A DNA stretch of 64,000 nt from Finegoldia magna ATCC 53516 (GCF_000159695.1 NZ_CM000955.1:1404524-1468523); one strand, 5' to 3'; counted from the stretch's first letter, positions 25,346-33,493 are shown. The notes: generated by a model from the sequence alone, not told the origin. Translations and numbers: made by a program.

Positions 25346-26503
25346 ATGAAAACGAAAAAACTTAACAAAAAAGAAATTTTTATAATAATTATTTCTGTTT
25401 TACTATTAGTATTTATTGTTCACAATTTATTAGGTTTTTTATTCAAACGAAACCTATATCTTGTGAACGACATTTCCAAAATAAAAAACGAAATAAATGT
25501 AAATGCTCTTGTTCTAAAAGATGAGTACATTTATTTAAATGATGTGGATACGAAAGCAGCTGAAAATATCAAATATCCTGTGGGATCTAATGTAATAAAC
25601 GTACCGAAAGACATCAACTTACAAATGAGTACGAAATATATAGATGACAAATTGAACGATTTGGAAATAAATCACAGCGATAAGACTACAAGTAAATTTG
25701 AGATAAAAGATACTGATATTAAAACATTATCAAATTCTATAAGAAATAGAAACTTTGATGATAAGTTTTTGTCTGAATATGATAAGAAAAAGAATATCAC
25801 AGAAGAAGAGTATTTTCATTCTAAAAAAGAATTAGAGATATTGAAACAAGTTTTAAACTCAAATTCATCTACAGTTAAGACCACAGTTAGTGGAGTGTTA
25901 AAAAACAATATTGATAACTATGAAAATTTTTTAGGATATAACTCTTCAAGCATTCTAGGTAGTGATTTTTATTTAAGAGATATTGATGACAATTATTCTA
26001 CTAAAGGCTTATCAGTTGTTGATAGTATGAATTTATCGTTGGTATTTGATGTGGAAAGTTCTAAGTTGAATAGAAATTTGAAAAATAACGACGAAATTGA
26101 AATCAATGTTGACAAAAACGATTATTCAGCGCACATAAAAGATATAAAAGTAAATGGGAATATCATTACAATAGTATGCGATATGAATGATGGTATTAAT
26201 GATTTAATGAATAAAAGATTTGTGCCTATAACTGTGATTGATAAAAAAACAAAAGTATTCAAAATACCTAGAAAATCAATTATTACGAAAGATTCTACAC
26301 AAGGCGTTTACATTAAAAAAGAAACAGGAATTATCAAATTTGTAGCGGTAAAAGTTTTAAAAACTGACGATAAATTTGCCTACGTTTCAACGGGCACTGA
26401 TGGACAGATTGATGTTAATAACAGAAAAGTAAAAACTTTGGAGCTATACGATTATATTGTCAAAAATCCAAAGTTTGTTAAAGAGGGGGAACTTTTAAAA
26501 TAA
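25346..26503 (+). CDS. HlyD-like/membrane-fusion-type protein of unknown function
   Basis: This 385-residue protein has a basic N terminus, one membrane span at about 11-32, and a long extracytoplasmic region. The first part (about 45-90) contains a lipoyl-like segment (INVNALVLKDEYIYLN), the middle is helical and polar, and the end (about 300-385) has the beta-rich IPRKSIITKD...GVYIKKETGIIKFVAVKVLKTDDKFAYVSTG pattern of HlyD/RND adaptor C-terminal domains. Clostridial relatives sit in the same position beside yggS and sepF. No transporter partner is nearby. It has no ribosome-binding site and probably a leaderless mRNA. Function unknown; a role linked to division or envelope is only a guess. 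Confidence 0.75.
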   Translation: MKTKKLNKKEIFIIIISVLLLVFIVHNLLGFLFKRNLYLVNDISKIKNEINVNALVLKDEYIYLNDVDTKAAENIKYPVGSNVINVPKDINLQMSTKYIDDKLNDLEINHSDKTTSKFEIKDTDIKTLSNSIRNRNFDDKFLSEYDKKKNITEEEYFHSKKELEILKQVLNSNSSTVKTTVSGVLKNNIDNYENFLGYNSSSILGSDFYLRDIDDNYSTKGLSVVDSMNLSLVFDVESSKLNRNLKNNDEIEINVDKNDYSAHIKDIKVNGNIITIVCDMNDGINDLMNKRFVPITVIDKKTKVFKIPRKSIITKDSTQGVYIKKETGIIKFVAVKVLKTDDKFAYVSTGTDGQIDVNNRKVKTLELYDYIVKNPKFVKEGELLK

Positions 26504-27183
26504 TGAGTATAAAAGACAATCTAAATGAAGTTAATGAAAATTTGAAAAAATTTGCTTCGCATGGAGAAACACCACATCTTATTGCTGTTACAAAAACTGT
26601 GGACATTGACAGAATTAAAGAAGCTATTGATTGTGGAGTAACTGATATTGGTGAAAACAAGCCTCAAGAAATGAGCTGGAAATATGATGAATTAAAAGAT
26701 TGTGTTAATTATCATATGATTGGTCATTTGCAATCTAATAAAGTAAAAGATGTTGTAGGAAAAGCTTGTTTGATTCATTCATTAGATAGAATGAGTGTTT
26801 TAAAAGAAATAGAAAAAAGAGCTAGTGCAATTAATAAACCACAAGATTGTTTGATTCAATTAAATGTTGCAGAAGAAGAGCAAAAATCTGGTTTATATCT
26901 TGATGATTTGGATTCTTTTATTGAAGAAATAGAAAAAACAGAGTTTGTAAAAGTAAAAGGATTGATGAGCATTGCTCCATTTGCAGAAGATCCAGAAGAA
27001 ATTAGATGGGTTTTCAAGAAAATGAGAGAAATTTATGATAAAATAAAAAATACAGAATACAAAAATATAGAAATGAAATACTTATCAATGGGAATGAGCC
27101 ACGACTACAAAGTGGCGCTTGAAGAAGGATCCAATATGGTAAGAGTTGGAAGCTTTATTTTTGGTAAAAGAAATTACAATTAG
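26503..27183 (+). CDS. YggS/PLPBP family pyridoxal phosphate homeostasis protein
   Basis: The 226-residue protein fits the YggS (YlmE, PROSC) family, which binds pyridoxal phosphate and buffers its level rather than catalysing a known reaction. The PLP lysine is K31 in LIAVTKTV; other family motifs are IGENKPQEMSWKY, WHMIGHLQSNK-like HMIGHLQSNK, and the C-terminal LSMGMSHDYKVALEEGSNMVRVGSFIFG. It starts on the last base of the preceding stop codon and is nine bases from sepF, the usual ylmE-ylmF order. Confidence 0.96.
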   Translation: MSIKDNLNEVNENLKKFASHGETPHLIAVTKTVDIDRIKEAIDCGVTDIGENKPQEMSWKYDELKDCVNYHMIGHLQSNKVKDVVGKACLIHSLDRMSVLKEIEKRASAINKPQDCLIQLNVAEEEQKSGLYLDDLDSFIEEIEKTEFVKVKGLMSIAPFAEDPEEIRWVFKKMREIYDKIKNTEYKNIEMKYLSMGMSHDYKVALEEGSNMVRVGSFIFGKRNYN

Positions 27184-27192
27184 GAGGACATT

Positions 27193-27678
27193 ATGTCATT
27201 TATGAATTCATTTAAAAAATTAGTAGGGGTAGAAGACGATTACGACGAATATTACGATGATGAATACTACTATGATGACTCAGATCATGTTGAAACTGAA
27301 TCAAACGATTATGAAACAAAACAAAATTACGAACCAAAAAACAATATAGTAAGCATGAATAATTCTACAACTAAACCTGTTGAATCAAAGCCTTTAAATA
27401 GAGTTAAGATTAATATTCACGAACCAATCAGTTTTGATGATGCACCAAAAGTTATTGATGTTATATTAAAAAACGAAGTTGCTGTATTAAATATTGAAAT
27501 GCTTGAAAAAGACGTAAAGCAAAGAATTTTTGACTTTGTTAGTGGTGCTATTTATTCACTTGATGGTAAAATGCAAAAAGTAACTAAAGATATTTTTGTT
27601 TTGGTACCAAAAGGGGTAGAAATAGACGGCAAGATTAAGGATCAAATCACAAAAAATAATGGATTTTTCCAATTATGA
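27193..27678 (+). CDS. sepF: Cell division protein SepF
   Basis: SepF binds the C-terminal peptide of FtsZ, bends and coats the membrane at the septum, and can replace FtsA as a membrane tether. The 161-residue protein has an N-terminal amphipathic helix (MSFMNSFKKLVGV), a strongly acidic Asp/Tyr-rich linker (about 14-38), and the globular SepF domain from about 70 (NIHEPISFDDAPKVIDVILKNE) to the end with the family's FVSGAIYSLDGKMQKV segment. AGGAGG precedes the ATG. Its start in a ylmE-sepF-yggT-ylmH-lspA order is classical. Confidence 0.96.
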   Translation: MSFMNSFKKLVGVEDDYDEYYDDEYYYDDSDHVETESNDYETKQNYEPKNNIVSMNNSTTKPVESKPLNRVKINIHEPISFDDAPKVIDVILKNEVAVLNIEMLEKDVKQRIFDFVSGAIYSLDGKMQKVTKDIFVLVPKGVEIDGKIKDQITKNNGFFQL

Positions 27679-27947
27679 TAAATGGATTTAGTATTGTTAA
27701 TTTTTTCTTAACCATTTTGAAGCTAATAGAATGGTCGATATTTATTAGAGTTATATTGTCTTTTGTTCATATATCAAGGGATAATGCTTTGGTCGACTCG
27801 ATTTATTTGATTACTGATTATATAATGTATCCTGCAAAAATTTTGCTGGGTATGTTTGGACTTGATAGAGGCATTATAGACTGGTCTCCATTAGTAACAT
27901 TGATATTTCTTCAAATTATTGGATCGTTAATAGTAGGATTGGTTTAA
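27675..27947 (+). CDS. YggT family membrane protein
   Basis: The 90-residue protein has two predicted membrane spans (about 5-27 and 68-90) with the YggT motif LIEWSIFIRVILSFV and the loop LITDYIMYPAKILLGMFG...IDWSPLVTLI. The family (YlmG) is widely linked to division clusters and in plastids to nucleoid distribution, but its exact role in bacteria is open. It overlaps sepF by four bases (ATGA), so the two are translationally coupled. Confidence 0.92.
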   Translation: MINGFSIVNFFLTILKLIEWSIFIRVILSFVHISRDNALVDSIYLITDYIMYPAKILLGMFGLDRGIIDWSPLVTLIFLQIIGSLIVGLV

Positions 27948-27948
27948 A

Positions 27949-28725
27949 ATGAGTTATGAATTAAATTACATTCAAGATATAGAAATTAAAAAGACTATCG
28001 ATAGATTTATTGATAGTCTTATTTCAGTTAAAAGGACAAAAACTATTTATGCAACTGATTTTATGAATCCAAAAGAAATAGAGTATGCTACATCAATATT
28101 GAACGCAGAGACTGATGTAGGATATATGGTTACAAATTGTCCTGTAAATTGTGAAAATAAGATTATTATAATGTGGGATAGGTATTGTTATTCAGAAGAA
28201 TATATCAATATGTTCGATTACATTGGTCTTTTGGAAATACAGACTGATCAGGAAATAACCCACAGAGATATTTTAGGTGCTGTATTGAATTTAGGAATTA
28301 ATCGTGAAAAAATTGGAGATATTTTTACTCATAATAAAAGATTTTATCTTTGCGCTACAAATACGATGATTAAATTTTTGAATTTGAATTTGACGAAGAT
28401 AAAAAAGTTCAATATTTCGACATCAATTATTGAAGAGAATATAGAAAAAGATGAAGAAATGTTTAAATCATTTACAGGAATTATTAACTCAGAGAGATTG
28501 GATTGCTTGGTTTCTGAGATGGCAAATATTTCCAGGAAAGATGCTCAGATAATGATAAAAAACAAGAAAATTAAGCTTAATTATGAAGTAATATCCAATA
28601 CAAGCAAATCAGTTGAAGAAAATTCTCTTGTTTCAATAAGAGGATATGGTCGATACAGGCTTTTAGAATATTTGGGAAGCACAAAAAAAGACAAATTGAG
28701 AATAAAATATATTAAATACATTTAG
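27949..28725 (+). CDS. YlmH family S4-domain RNA-binding protein
   Basis: The 258-residue protein consists of an N-terminal YlmH-type domain and a C-terminal S4 RNA-binding domain at about 183-245 (INSERLDCLVSEMANISRKDAQIMIKNKKIKLN). YlmH was first linked to division in pneumococcus and has since been connected to ribosome-associated quality control in Bacillus, where it can act with peptidyl-tRNA on 50S subunits. RqcH is encoded at 43.3 kb in this window. It begins one base after the yggT stop. Confidence 0.9.
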   Translation: MSYELNYIQDIEIKKTIDRFIDSLISVKRTKTIYATDFMNPKEIEYATSILNAETDVGYMVTNCPVNCENKIIIMWDRYCYSEEYINMFDYIGLLEIQTDQEITHRDILGAVLNLGINREKIGDIFTHNKRFYLCATNTMIKFLNLNLTKIKKFNISTSIIEENIEKDEEMFKSFTGIINSERLDCLVSEMANISRKDAQIMIKNKKIKLNYEVISNTSKSVEENSLVSIRGYGRYRLLEYLGSTKKDKLRIKYIKYI

Positions 28726-28733
28726 GAGTAAAA

Positions 28734-29180
28734 ATGGTTACTATTTTAATTATGATTTTGGTAATTGGCTTGGATCATTTAACAAAATACATGGCAATTT
28801 CTCTAAAAGAAGGAGATATTATCATTTTTGATAAATTTTTGAAGCTTACTTACCTTGAGAATAGAGGAGCGGCATTTGGAATTCTTGAAAATAAGAAAAT
28901 TATTTTAATGATAATAACATTACTAATAATTGGATTTGTAATTGTGTATATTTTTAAGAATTACAAGAGTTTAGTTAGTTTTGAAAAAGTAATATATGGG
29001 CTACTTCTTGGTGGAGCATTGGGCAATCTTATCGACAGAATTTTCAGAGGTTATGTCATCGATTTTATTTCTGTAAGATTACCTTTTAATTACGATTTTC
29101 CAGTGTTTAATGTGGCAGATATAGCTGTTGTTGTATCGTGTATATTACTTGTAATATTTAGCTTAAAAGGACAGAAATAA
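28734..29180 (+). CDS. lspA: Lipoprotein signal peptidase (signal peptidase II)
   Basis: LspA cleaves prolipoprotein signal peptides before the lipid-modified cysteine. The 148-residue protein has four membrane spans and the family motifs DHLTKY, ENRGAAFGI, GNLIDRIFRGYVIDFI and FNVADIAV. The catalytic aspartates are D110 and D129. Prolipoprotein substrates in the window are ModA and the nuclease lipoprotein. Its stop overlaps the ung start by one base. Confidence 0.97.
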   Translation: MVTILIMILVIGLDHLTKYMAISLKEGDIIIFDKFLKLTYLENRGAAFGILENKKIILMIITLLIIGFVIVYIFKNYKSLVSFEKVIYGLLLGGALGNLIDRIFRGYVIDFISVRLPFNYDFPVFNVADIAVVVSCILLVIFSLKGQK

Positions 29181-29857
29181 TGAGTGTTAATATAGGAAAT
29201 AGATGGGATGAATTACTAAAAGATGAATGGGACAAGGATTATTATAAAAAAATTAGGGAAGTTTTAATTCACGATTATCAAAATTATAGAGTATATCCTG
29301 ATATGAATTATATTTTTGAAGCGTTGAAATTAGTTCCATTTGAAGATTGCAAGGTTGTGATTTTGGGCCAAGACCCATATCACAATCCAAATCAAGCTCA
29401 TGGACTTAGTTTTTCCGTAAAGCCAAATGTTAAAACACCTCCTTCATTGATCAATATTTACAAGGAATTGCAAAATGAATTTGGTTATCCAATTCCAAAC
29501 AATGGATATTTGATGAAATGGGCAAAGCAAGGAGTTTTACTATTAAATACTTCTCTTACTGTAATTGAAAATAAACCTAATTCTCATTCGAAAATTGGTT
29601 GGCAAATTTTAACGGATAAAATAATAGAATTATTAGGGAATTCTGATAGACCGATAGTATTTATATTGTGGGGAAACAACGCTAGAATGAAAAAAGATTT
29701 AATTAAAAGCAAGAATGCTCTTATATTAGAATCACCACATCCTTCTCCGTTTTCGGCGAATAGGGGATTTTTTGGTTGCAATCATTTTATTAAAACTAAC
29801 GATTATCTAAAGGATAACGGACTTGAACCTATTGATTGGAAGATAGAAAACATATGA
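29180..29857 (+). CDS. ung: Uracil-DNA glycosylase
   Basis: This family 1 uracil-DNA glycosylase removes uracil from DNA in base excision repair. The 225-residue protein has the water-activating motif GQDPYHNP (D65, H68) and the C-terminal minor-groove loop HPSPFSANRGFFG with the catalytic histidine. Length is normal. It is inserted between lspA and the pseudouridine synthase gene, overlapping both by a few bases, so it is co-transcribed with the sepF-lspA block. Confidence 0.98.
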   Translation: MSVNIGNRWDELLKDEWDKDYYKKIREVLIHDYQNYRVYPDMNYIFEALKLVPFEDCKVVILGQDPYHNPNQAHGLSFSVKPNVKTPPSLINIYKELQNEFGYPIPNNGYLMKWAKQGVLLLNTSLTVIENKPNSHSKIGWQILTDKIIELLGNSDRPIVFILWGNNARMKKDLIKSKNALILESPHPSPFSANRGFFGCNHFIKTNDYLKDNGLEPIDWKIENI

Positions 29858-30777
29858 TGTACGAATTTTTAATTGACGATTCTAATCAAAACACAAGATT
29901 GGATGTTTTTTTGGCTAATGAAGTTGAGTTATCCAGAAGTGAAATTCAAAAACTTATCGATGAAAAAAAAGTGCTAGTAAACGAAAAAACTCAGAAAAAA
30001 AACTACAAGTTAAATTTGAACGATAAGATTAAATTTGACTATGAAAAGCCAGACAAAACTATAAAACCACAGCAACATGATTTGGATATCGTGTATGAAG
30101 ACGATTATCTTGCGATTATAAATAAAGATAAAAATGTAATAGTTCATCCTACAGAAACTATATATTCTGATACTTTAGTGAATTATTTGATGTCTAATTT
30201 TGAAAATTTGAGTGATGTTGATGGAGATTACAGAAGGGGAATTGTTCACAGATTAGACAAAGATACTACAGGACTCATAATAATTGCAAAAGACAACAAT
30301 ACGCATTTAAAATTAAAGGAGATTATCAAAAATCATGAAATTACAAAAACATATTTGTGTATTGTTCATGGAAAAATCGATGAATGTGGAACAATTGAAG
30401 AATATATGACTAGAAATCCAAAAGATAGAAAGAAGATGATGATTTCCGACGAAGGAAAATTATCTATATCTAATTACGAAAGACTTGATTATAATGATGA
30501 TTATTCCCTTGTAAAAGTCCAAATCAAAACGGGCAGAACTCACCAAATTAGGGTTCATATGAATTATATTCATCATCCGATTTTAGGTGACAAATTATAT
30601 GGATTGAAAAAAGAAAAAATACTTTTTGACAGTCAAGTCCTTCACGCATATAATCTTCAATTTATTCATCCTCAAACTCACGAAAATATCAATGTGATCG
30701 GGAATTTGAAACAGGATTTTATTACAGCTATAAAAAAAACAAACCTAGATTACACAAAAATACCTTCTAAGTTATAA
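29854..30777 (+). CDS. RluD/RluA family pseudouridine synthase
   Basis: The 307-residue protein has an N-terminal S4 domain (about 16-65, RLDVFLANEVELSRSEIQKLIDEKKVLVN) and a catalytic domain with HRLDKDTTGLIIIAK, whose aspartate D135 is the nucleophile, and the RTHQIRVHM motif. RluD-type enzymes pseudouridylate 23S rRNA. An ATG at 29836 is in frame, but ATG at 29854, in an ATGA overlap with the ung stop and ten bases after GGAAGA, is the better start. It follows lspA as in Bacillus ylyB. A palindromic terminator covers its stop codon. Confidence 0.93.
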   Translation: MMYEFLIDDSNQNTRLDVFLANEVELSRSEIQKLIDEKKVLVNEKTQKKNYKLNLNDKIKFDYEKPDKTIKPQQHDLDIVYEDDYLAIINKDKNVIVHPTETIYSDTLVNYLMSNFENLSDVDGDYRRGIVHRLDKDTTGLIIIAKDNNTHLKLKEIIKNHEITKTYLCIVHGKIDECGTIEEYMTRNPKDRKKMMISDEGKLSISNYERLDYNDDYSLVKVQIKTGRTHQIRVHMNYIHHPILGDKLYGLKKEKILFDSQVLHAYNLQFIHPQTHENINVIGNLKQDFITAIKKTNLDYTKIPSKL

Positions 30778-30795
30778 CTTAGAAGGTTTATTTTT
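30763..30795. terminator. Bidirectional terminator between rluD-like gene and degV
   Basis: CCTTCTAAGTTA (30763-30774) is followed directly by its exact reverse complement (30775-30786). The + strand continues with TTTATTTTTATAC and the - strand with TATTTTTGTG, so it can stop both converging transcripts. Confidence 0.9.
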
Positions 30796-31681
30796 ATACT
30801 TCAGATAGCTCTTCTCCCAAATCATTATTACTGAAATATATACTTAACATATTTGGTCCAGTGTGAGCACCTATTACACACCCTAAAGGACATTTAACAA
30901 TTTTCTTGAAATCAAAATCTTCTTTAATTTTTTCAATAAGGAGATCTGCTTCATCTTCATCTTCGCCGTAACAAACATAAAGTGTTTGATTTAAATTCAC
31001 ATTGTTATTGCATTTTTCAATCATTAAATTCTTCATTTTAATAAAAGTTTGTTTTTCGCCACGCGCTTTTTCTACAACATACAAGCTACCATCATTTTTA
31101 TCCACACTCATTACAGGTCTTATATTCAACAATGATCCCATAACTTTTTGAGTCTTAGATAATCTTCCACCTCTGTACAAATACTCTAAGTTAGTAACTG
31201 TAAAAATATGCTCTTGTGCGCAGATTATTTCATCTAATTTTTTGTTTAATTCTTCAAATGAATAATTTAATTCTACAAGTTTGAGTGCTTTGTTGATAAC
31301 GGAAGTTTCTCCTGAACAGGCACAAAGTGAATCCTTAACTATTATTTTATAATCTTTGTTTTCTTCTAATAATGCATTCATTGCCATTGTAGCAGTTTGA
31401 AATGTGCTAGTAAGTCCACTAGATAATGTAATACAGATTACGTCATTTCCAGCTTCCAATTCATTCTTAAATGATTCATAGTAGGTCTTATATGGAACTT
31501 GGCTAGTTTTGAAAACTTCTCCATCTTTCATTCTAGAAAACATATCTGAAGAATTAATGGTTTGACCTTCTATGTATTCTTTATCAGAGCTAATAACTGG
31601 CATATTCAGTATTATTAAATTTTCATTTTTATTAGAATCTGTTATTTGACAAGCAGAATCCGTGATTATTTTTATAGACAT
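30794..31681 (-). CDS. DegV family fatty acid-binding protein (FakB type)
   Basis: The 295-residue protein fits the DegV family: IKIITDSACQITD at the N terminus, SSDMFSRMKDGEVFKTSQVPYKTYYESFKNEL, the serine-rich VICITLSSGLTSTFQTA segment and the C-terminal GAHTGPNMLSIYF. DegV proteins bind a fatty acid and in the Fak system (FakB) present it to kinase FakA, which makes acyl phosphate for phospholipid synthesis. A FakA homologue is encoded at 61.3 kb. A strong GGAGG precedes the start. The tRNA-Thr gene lies 31 bases upstream on the same strand with no terminator between. Confidence 0.92.
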   Translation of the reverse strand: MSIKIITDSACQITDSNKNENLIILNMPVISSDKEYIEGQTINSSDMFSRMKDGEVFKTSQVPYKTYYESFKNELEAGNDVICITLSSGLTSTFQTATMAMNALLEENKDYKIIVKDSLCACSGETSVINKALKLVELNYSFEELNKKLDEIICAQEHIFTVTNLEYLYRGGRLSKTQKVMGSLLNIRPVMSVDKNDGSLYVVEKARGEKQTFIKMKNLMIEKCNNNVNLNQTLYVCYGEDEDEADLLIEKIKEDFDFKKIVKCPLGCVIGAHTGPNMLSIYFSNNDLGEELSEV

Positions 31682-31712
31682 TCTTACCTCCAGATAAGTA
31701 TTGTTTTTTTAT

Positions 31713-31788
31713 TGGTGCTGTTGAGAGGGATCGAACCTCCGACCTATTGATTACGAATCAATTGCTCTACCAACTGAGCCACAACAGC
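31713..31788 (-). tRNA. tRNA-Thr (anticodon CGT)
   Basis: On the minus strand the sequence folds into a full cloverleaf: acceptor GCTGTTG with CAACAGC, D stem GCTC/GAGC, anticodon stem ATTGA/TCAAT with loop TTCGTAA giving anticodon CGT (reads ACG, threonine), and T arm GGAGG-TTCGATC-CCTCT. The 3' CCA is encoded. A perfect-spacing promoter precedes it and degV follows directly. Confidence 0.97.
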
Positions 31789-31798
31789 ATATACATTT

Positions 31799-31827
31799 AT
31801 TATAAGCTTAAGAGTGCAATAATTCAA
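31799..31827 (-). promoter_or_regulatory. Promoter of tRNA-Thr (and degV)
   Basis: On the minus strand TTGAAT (31822-31827) and TATAAT (31799-31804) are 17 bases apart. The tRNA 5' end is at 31788, eleven bases after the -10. Confidence 0.85.
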
Positions 31828-31871
31828 GATTATTACAATAATGAAAATCAATAGGAAATTTGTAAAAATTA

Positions 31872-31880
31872 TGATAAAAT
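31872..31880 (+). promoter_or_regulatory. Candidate extended -10 promoter of the glucosaminidase gene
   Basis: TGA directly precedes TAAAAT (31875-31880), 24 bases before the start codon. No good -35 is seen. Confidence 0.45.
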
Positions 31881-31904
31881 ACTAGTCATATTCTAGGAGG
31901 CAGA

Positions 31905-32579
31905 ATGAAAAACAAGAAATTAATGAAAAAAAGAGTTGGAATATTCTTGCTTATGATAGTTTTTTGTGCCTGTTTAATAATAAATTATTCTGAAAATTAC
32001 TTTTCTTTTTCAAAAAAAATCACTTATCAAAAAAGTGAATTAGAAGATAATGAGTTGAAAACATTAAATAAATTAGAAAAAGATTTGGATGAATTTAAGA
32101 GAGTAGGTGCTTTAAAAATTTCAGAAGAAAATATGTTTTATCCAACCCACAAATCTCAAATATCTGAACGAATGCTAGAGGTTGCATTAGAAGGTACTGA
32201 TTTAAAAGGCAACGCACATTCATTCATTAAAGTAGAAAAGAAATACGGTGTGAACGCCTTGTATTTATTAGCTATAGCAAATCATGAATCTGATTTTGGA
32301 CAAAGTAGAATAGCAAAGGACAAAAATAATTTGTTTGGATTCAATGCTGTTGACTCTGATCCTTACAACGGAGCAAGTCAATATGATTCACTTGATGAAG
32401 GAATTCAAGATATTGGCAAAAAAATCAAAATATTGTATCTTAGCGATAATGGAAAGTATTTTAAAGGTTATAATTCTTATGCTATGAACAAAAATTATGC
32501 AAGTGATAAAAATTGGGGAGAAAAAGTCAATAATCACATGATACTAATAGCTGAAAAGATTTTATCAAGCTATAAATAA
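31905..32579 (+). CDS. Membrane-anchored or secreted glucosaminidase-type peptidoglycan hydrolase
   Basis: The 224-residue protein has a basic N terminus and hydrophobic segment (about 10-27) acting as signal peptide or anchor, a helical linker, and a C-terminal catalytic domain (about 95-222) of the glucosaminidase (GH73-like) fold. The segment YGVNALYLLAIANHESDFGQSRIAKDKNNLFGFNAVD carries the catalytic-site glutamate in HESDFG and the NLFGFNA motif. It would cleave glycan strands during growth or separation. AGGAGG precedes the ATG. A nuclease lipoprotein gene follows 19 bases later. Confidence 0.88.
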   Translation: MKNKKLMKKRVGIFLLMIVFCACLIINYSENYFSFSKKITYQKSELEDNELKTLNKLEKDLDEFKRVGALKISEENMFYPTHKSQISERMLEVALEGTDLKGNAHSFIKVEKKYGVNALYLLAIANHESDFGQSRIAKDKNNLFGFNAVDSDPYNGASQYDSLDEGIQDIGKKIKILYLSDNGKYFKGYNSYAMNKNYASDKNWGEKVNNHMILIAEKILSSYK

Positions 32580-32598
32580 TAAAAAGTGAGAGAAAAAC

Positions 32599-33288
32599 AT
32601 GAAGAAATTTTTACTGGGATTAATAATACTAATATCATTAACAAGCTGTGACAAAATCATTCAAACAGAAAATCAAAATAATTTGTATGAAGTAGTCAGA
32701 GTTGTAGATGGAGACACTGTAATATTAAATATAGATGGACAAAAAACGAGAGTAAGACTCATAGGAATTGATACACCAGAAAGCGTGGCAGAAGATAAAA
32801 GTCGAAATGTCAAAGAAGGCAAAATTGCAAGTGAATACACTAAAAATTTGCTAGAAAAGAAAAAAGTCAGAGTAGAATTTGACGATGAAAAAGAGGATGT
32901 ATATGAAAGAAAACTAGGCTATGTGTTCTTAGATGATGAATTTATTAATGAAAAATTACTAAAAGAAGGAATGGCAAAATTATACACTAAGACAACCAAT
33001 CAAAAATACTCTGAACGATTAAAAAAAGCCGAACAATACGCAAAGGATAATAAAAAAGGCTTCTGGAAAGATTTTTATATAAATGATCCAAATTTATATG
33101 TAAAATATACCGATTCTAAAGGTAGGGGAATGATAAAAGGAAATATTAACAGTAAAGGATTGAAAATATACCACATGCCTAATCAAGAAAGCTATGAAGA
33201 TGTAAAAATTAATTTCAAAAAAGGTGAGAAATATTTTGTAACAGAAAAAGAAGCACAAGATGAGGGATTTTCAAAATCTTCAAAATAA
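32599..33288 (+). CDS. Thermonuclease-family (SNase-like) lipoprotein
   Basis: The 229-residue protein has a lipoprotein signal ending LTSC (C17) and a staphylococcal-nuclease-like domain at about 30-155. Catalytic-site residues are visible in VVDGDTV, TRVRLIGIDTPES (Arg, Asp, Glu) and YERKLGY. After that comes a C-terminal module (about 170-229) with IKGNINSKGLKIYHMPNQESY and a GEKYFVTEKEAQDEGF ending, a small domain also found behind other secreted nucleases. It probably degrades extracellular nucleic acid at the cell surface, maturing via LspA. It is 19 bases downstream of the glucosaminidase gene. Confidence 0.92.
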   Translation: MKKFLLGLIILISLTSCDKIIQTENQNNLYEVVRVVDGDTVILNIDGQKTRVRLIGIDTPESVAEDKSRNVKEGKIASEYTKNLLEKKKVRVEFDDEKEDVYERKLGYVFLDDEFINEKLLKEGMAKLYTKTTNQKYSERLKKAEQYAKDNKKGFWKDFYINDPNLYVKYTDSKGRGMIKGNINSKGLKIYHMPNQESYEDVKINFKKGEKYFVTEKEAQDEGFSKSSK

Positions 33289-33291
33289 TAC

Positions 33292-33320
33292 TTGCAAAAT
33301 CAAAAACACGATGCTATAAT
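33292..33320 (+). promoter_or_regulatory. Upstream promoter of the tRNA-His/tRNA-Leu unit
   Basis: TTGCAA (33292-33297) and TATAAT (33315-33320) are 17 bases apart, with TGC before the -10 (extended). A 6-2-6 palindrome, TCAAGT/ACTTGA at 33328-33341, covers the predicted start region. Confidence 0.8.
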
Positions 33321-33359
33321 AATAAAGTCAAGTTCACTTGAAATAAATTTTACAAATGC

Positions 33360-33388
33360 TTGACAATCATATTTTATTATGGTACACT
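33360..33388 (+). promoter_or_regulatory. Proximal promoter of the tRNA-His/tRNA-Leu unit
   Basis: A consensus TTGACA (33360-33365) is 17 bases from TACACT (33383-33388), preceded by TGG (extended -10). It starts about 20 bases before tRNA-His. Confidence 0.85.
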
Positions 33389-33412
33389 TATAAAGTAGTC
33401 AATTGAGGCTAT

Positions 33413-33490
33413 GGTGGATGTAGCCTAGTTGGTTAGGGCGTCAGTTTGTGGCACTGAAGATCGAGAGTTCGAATCTCTTCATCCACCCCA
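33413..33490 (+). tRNA. tRNA-His (anticodon GTG)
   Basis: The acceptor stem GTGGATG/CATCCAC has the extra 5' G at 33413 (position -1) facing C73, the hallmark of tRNA-His. The anticodon loop TTGTGGC gives GTG. The T loop TTCGAAT and an encoded CCA are present. Confidence 0.97.
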
Positions 33491-33493
33491 TAA

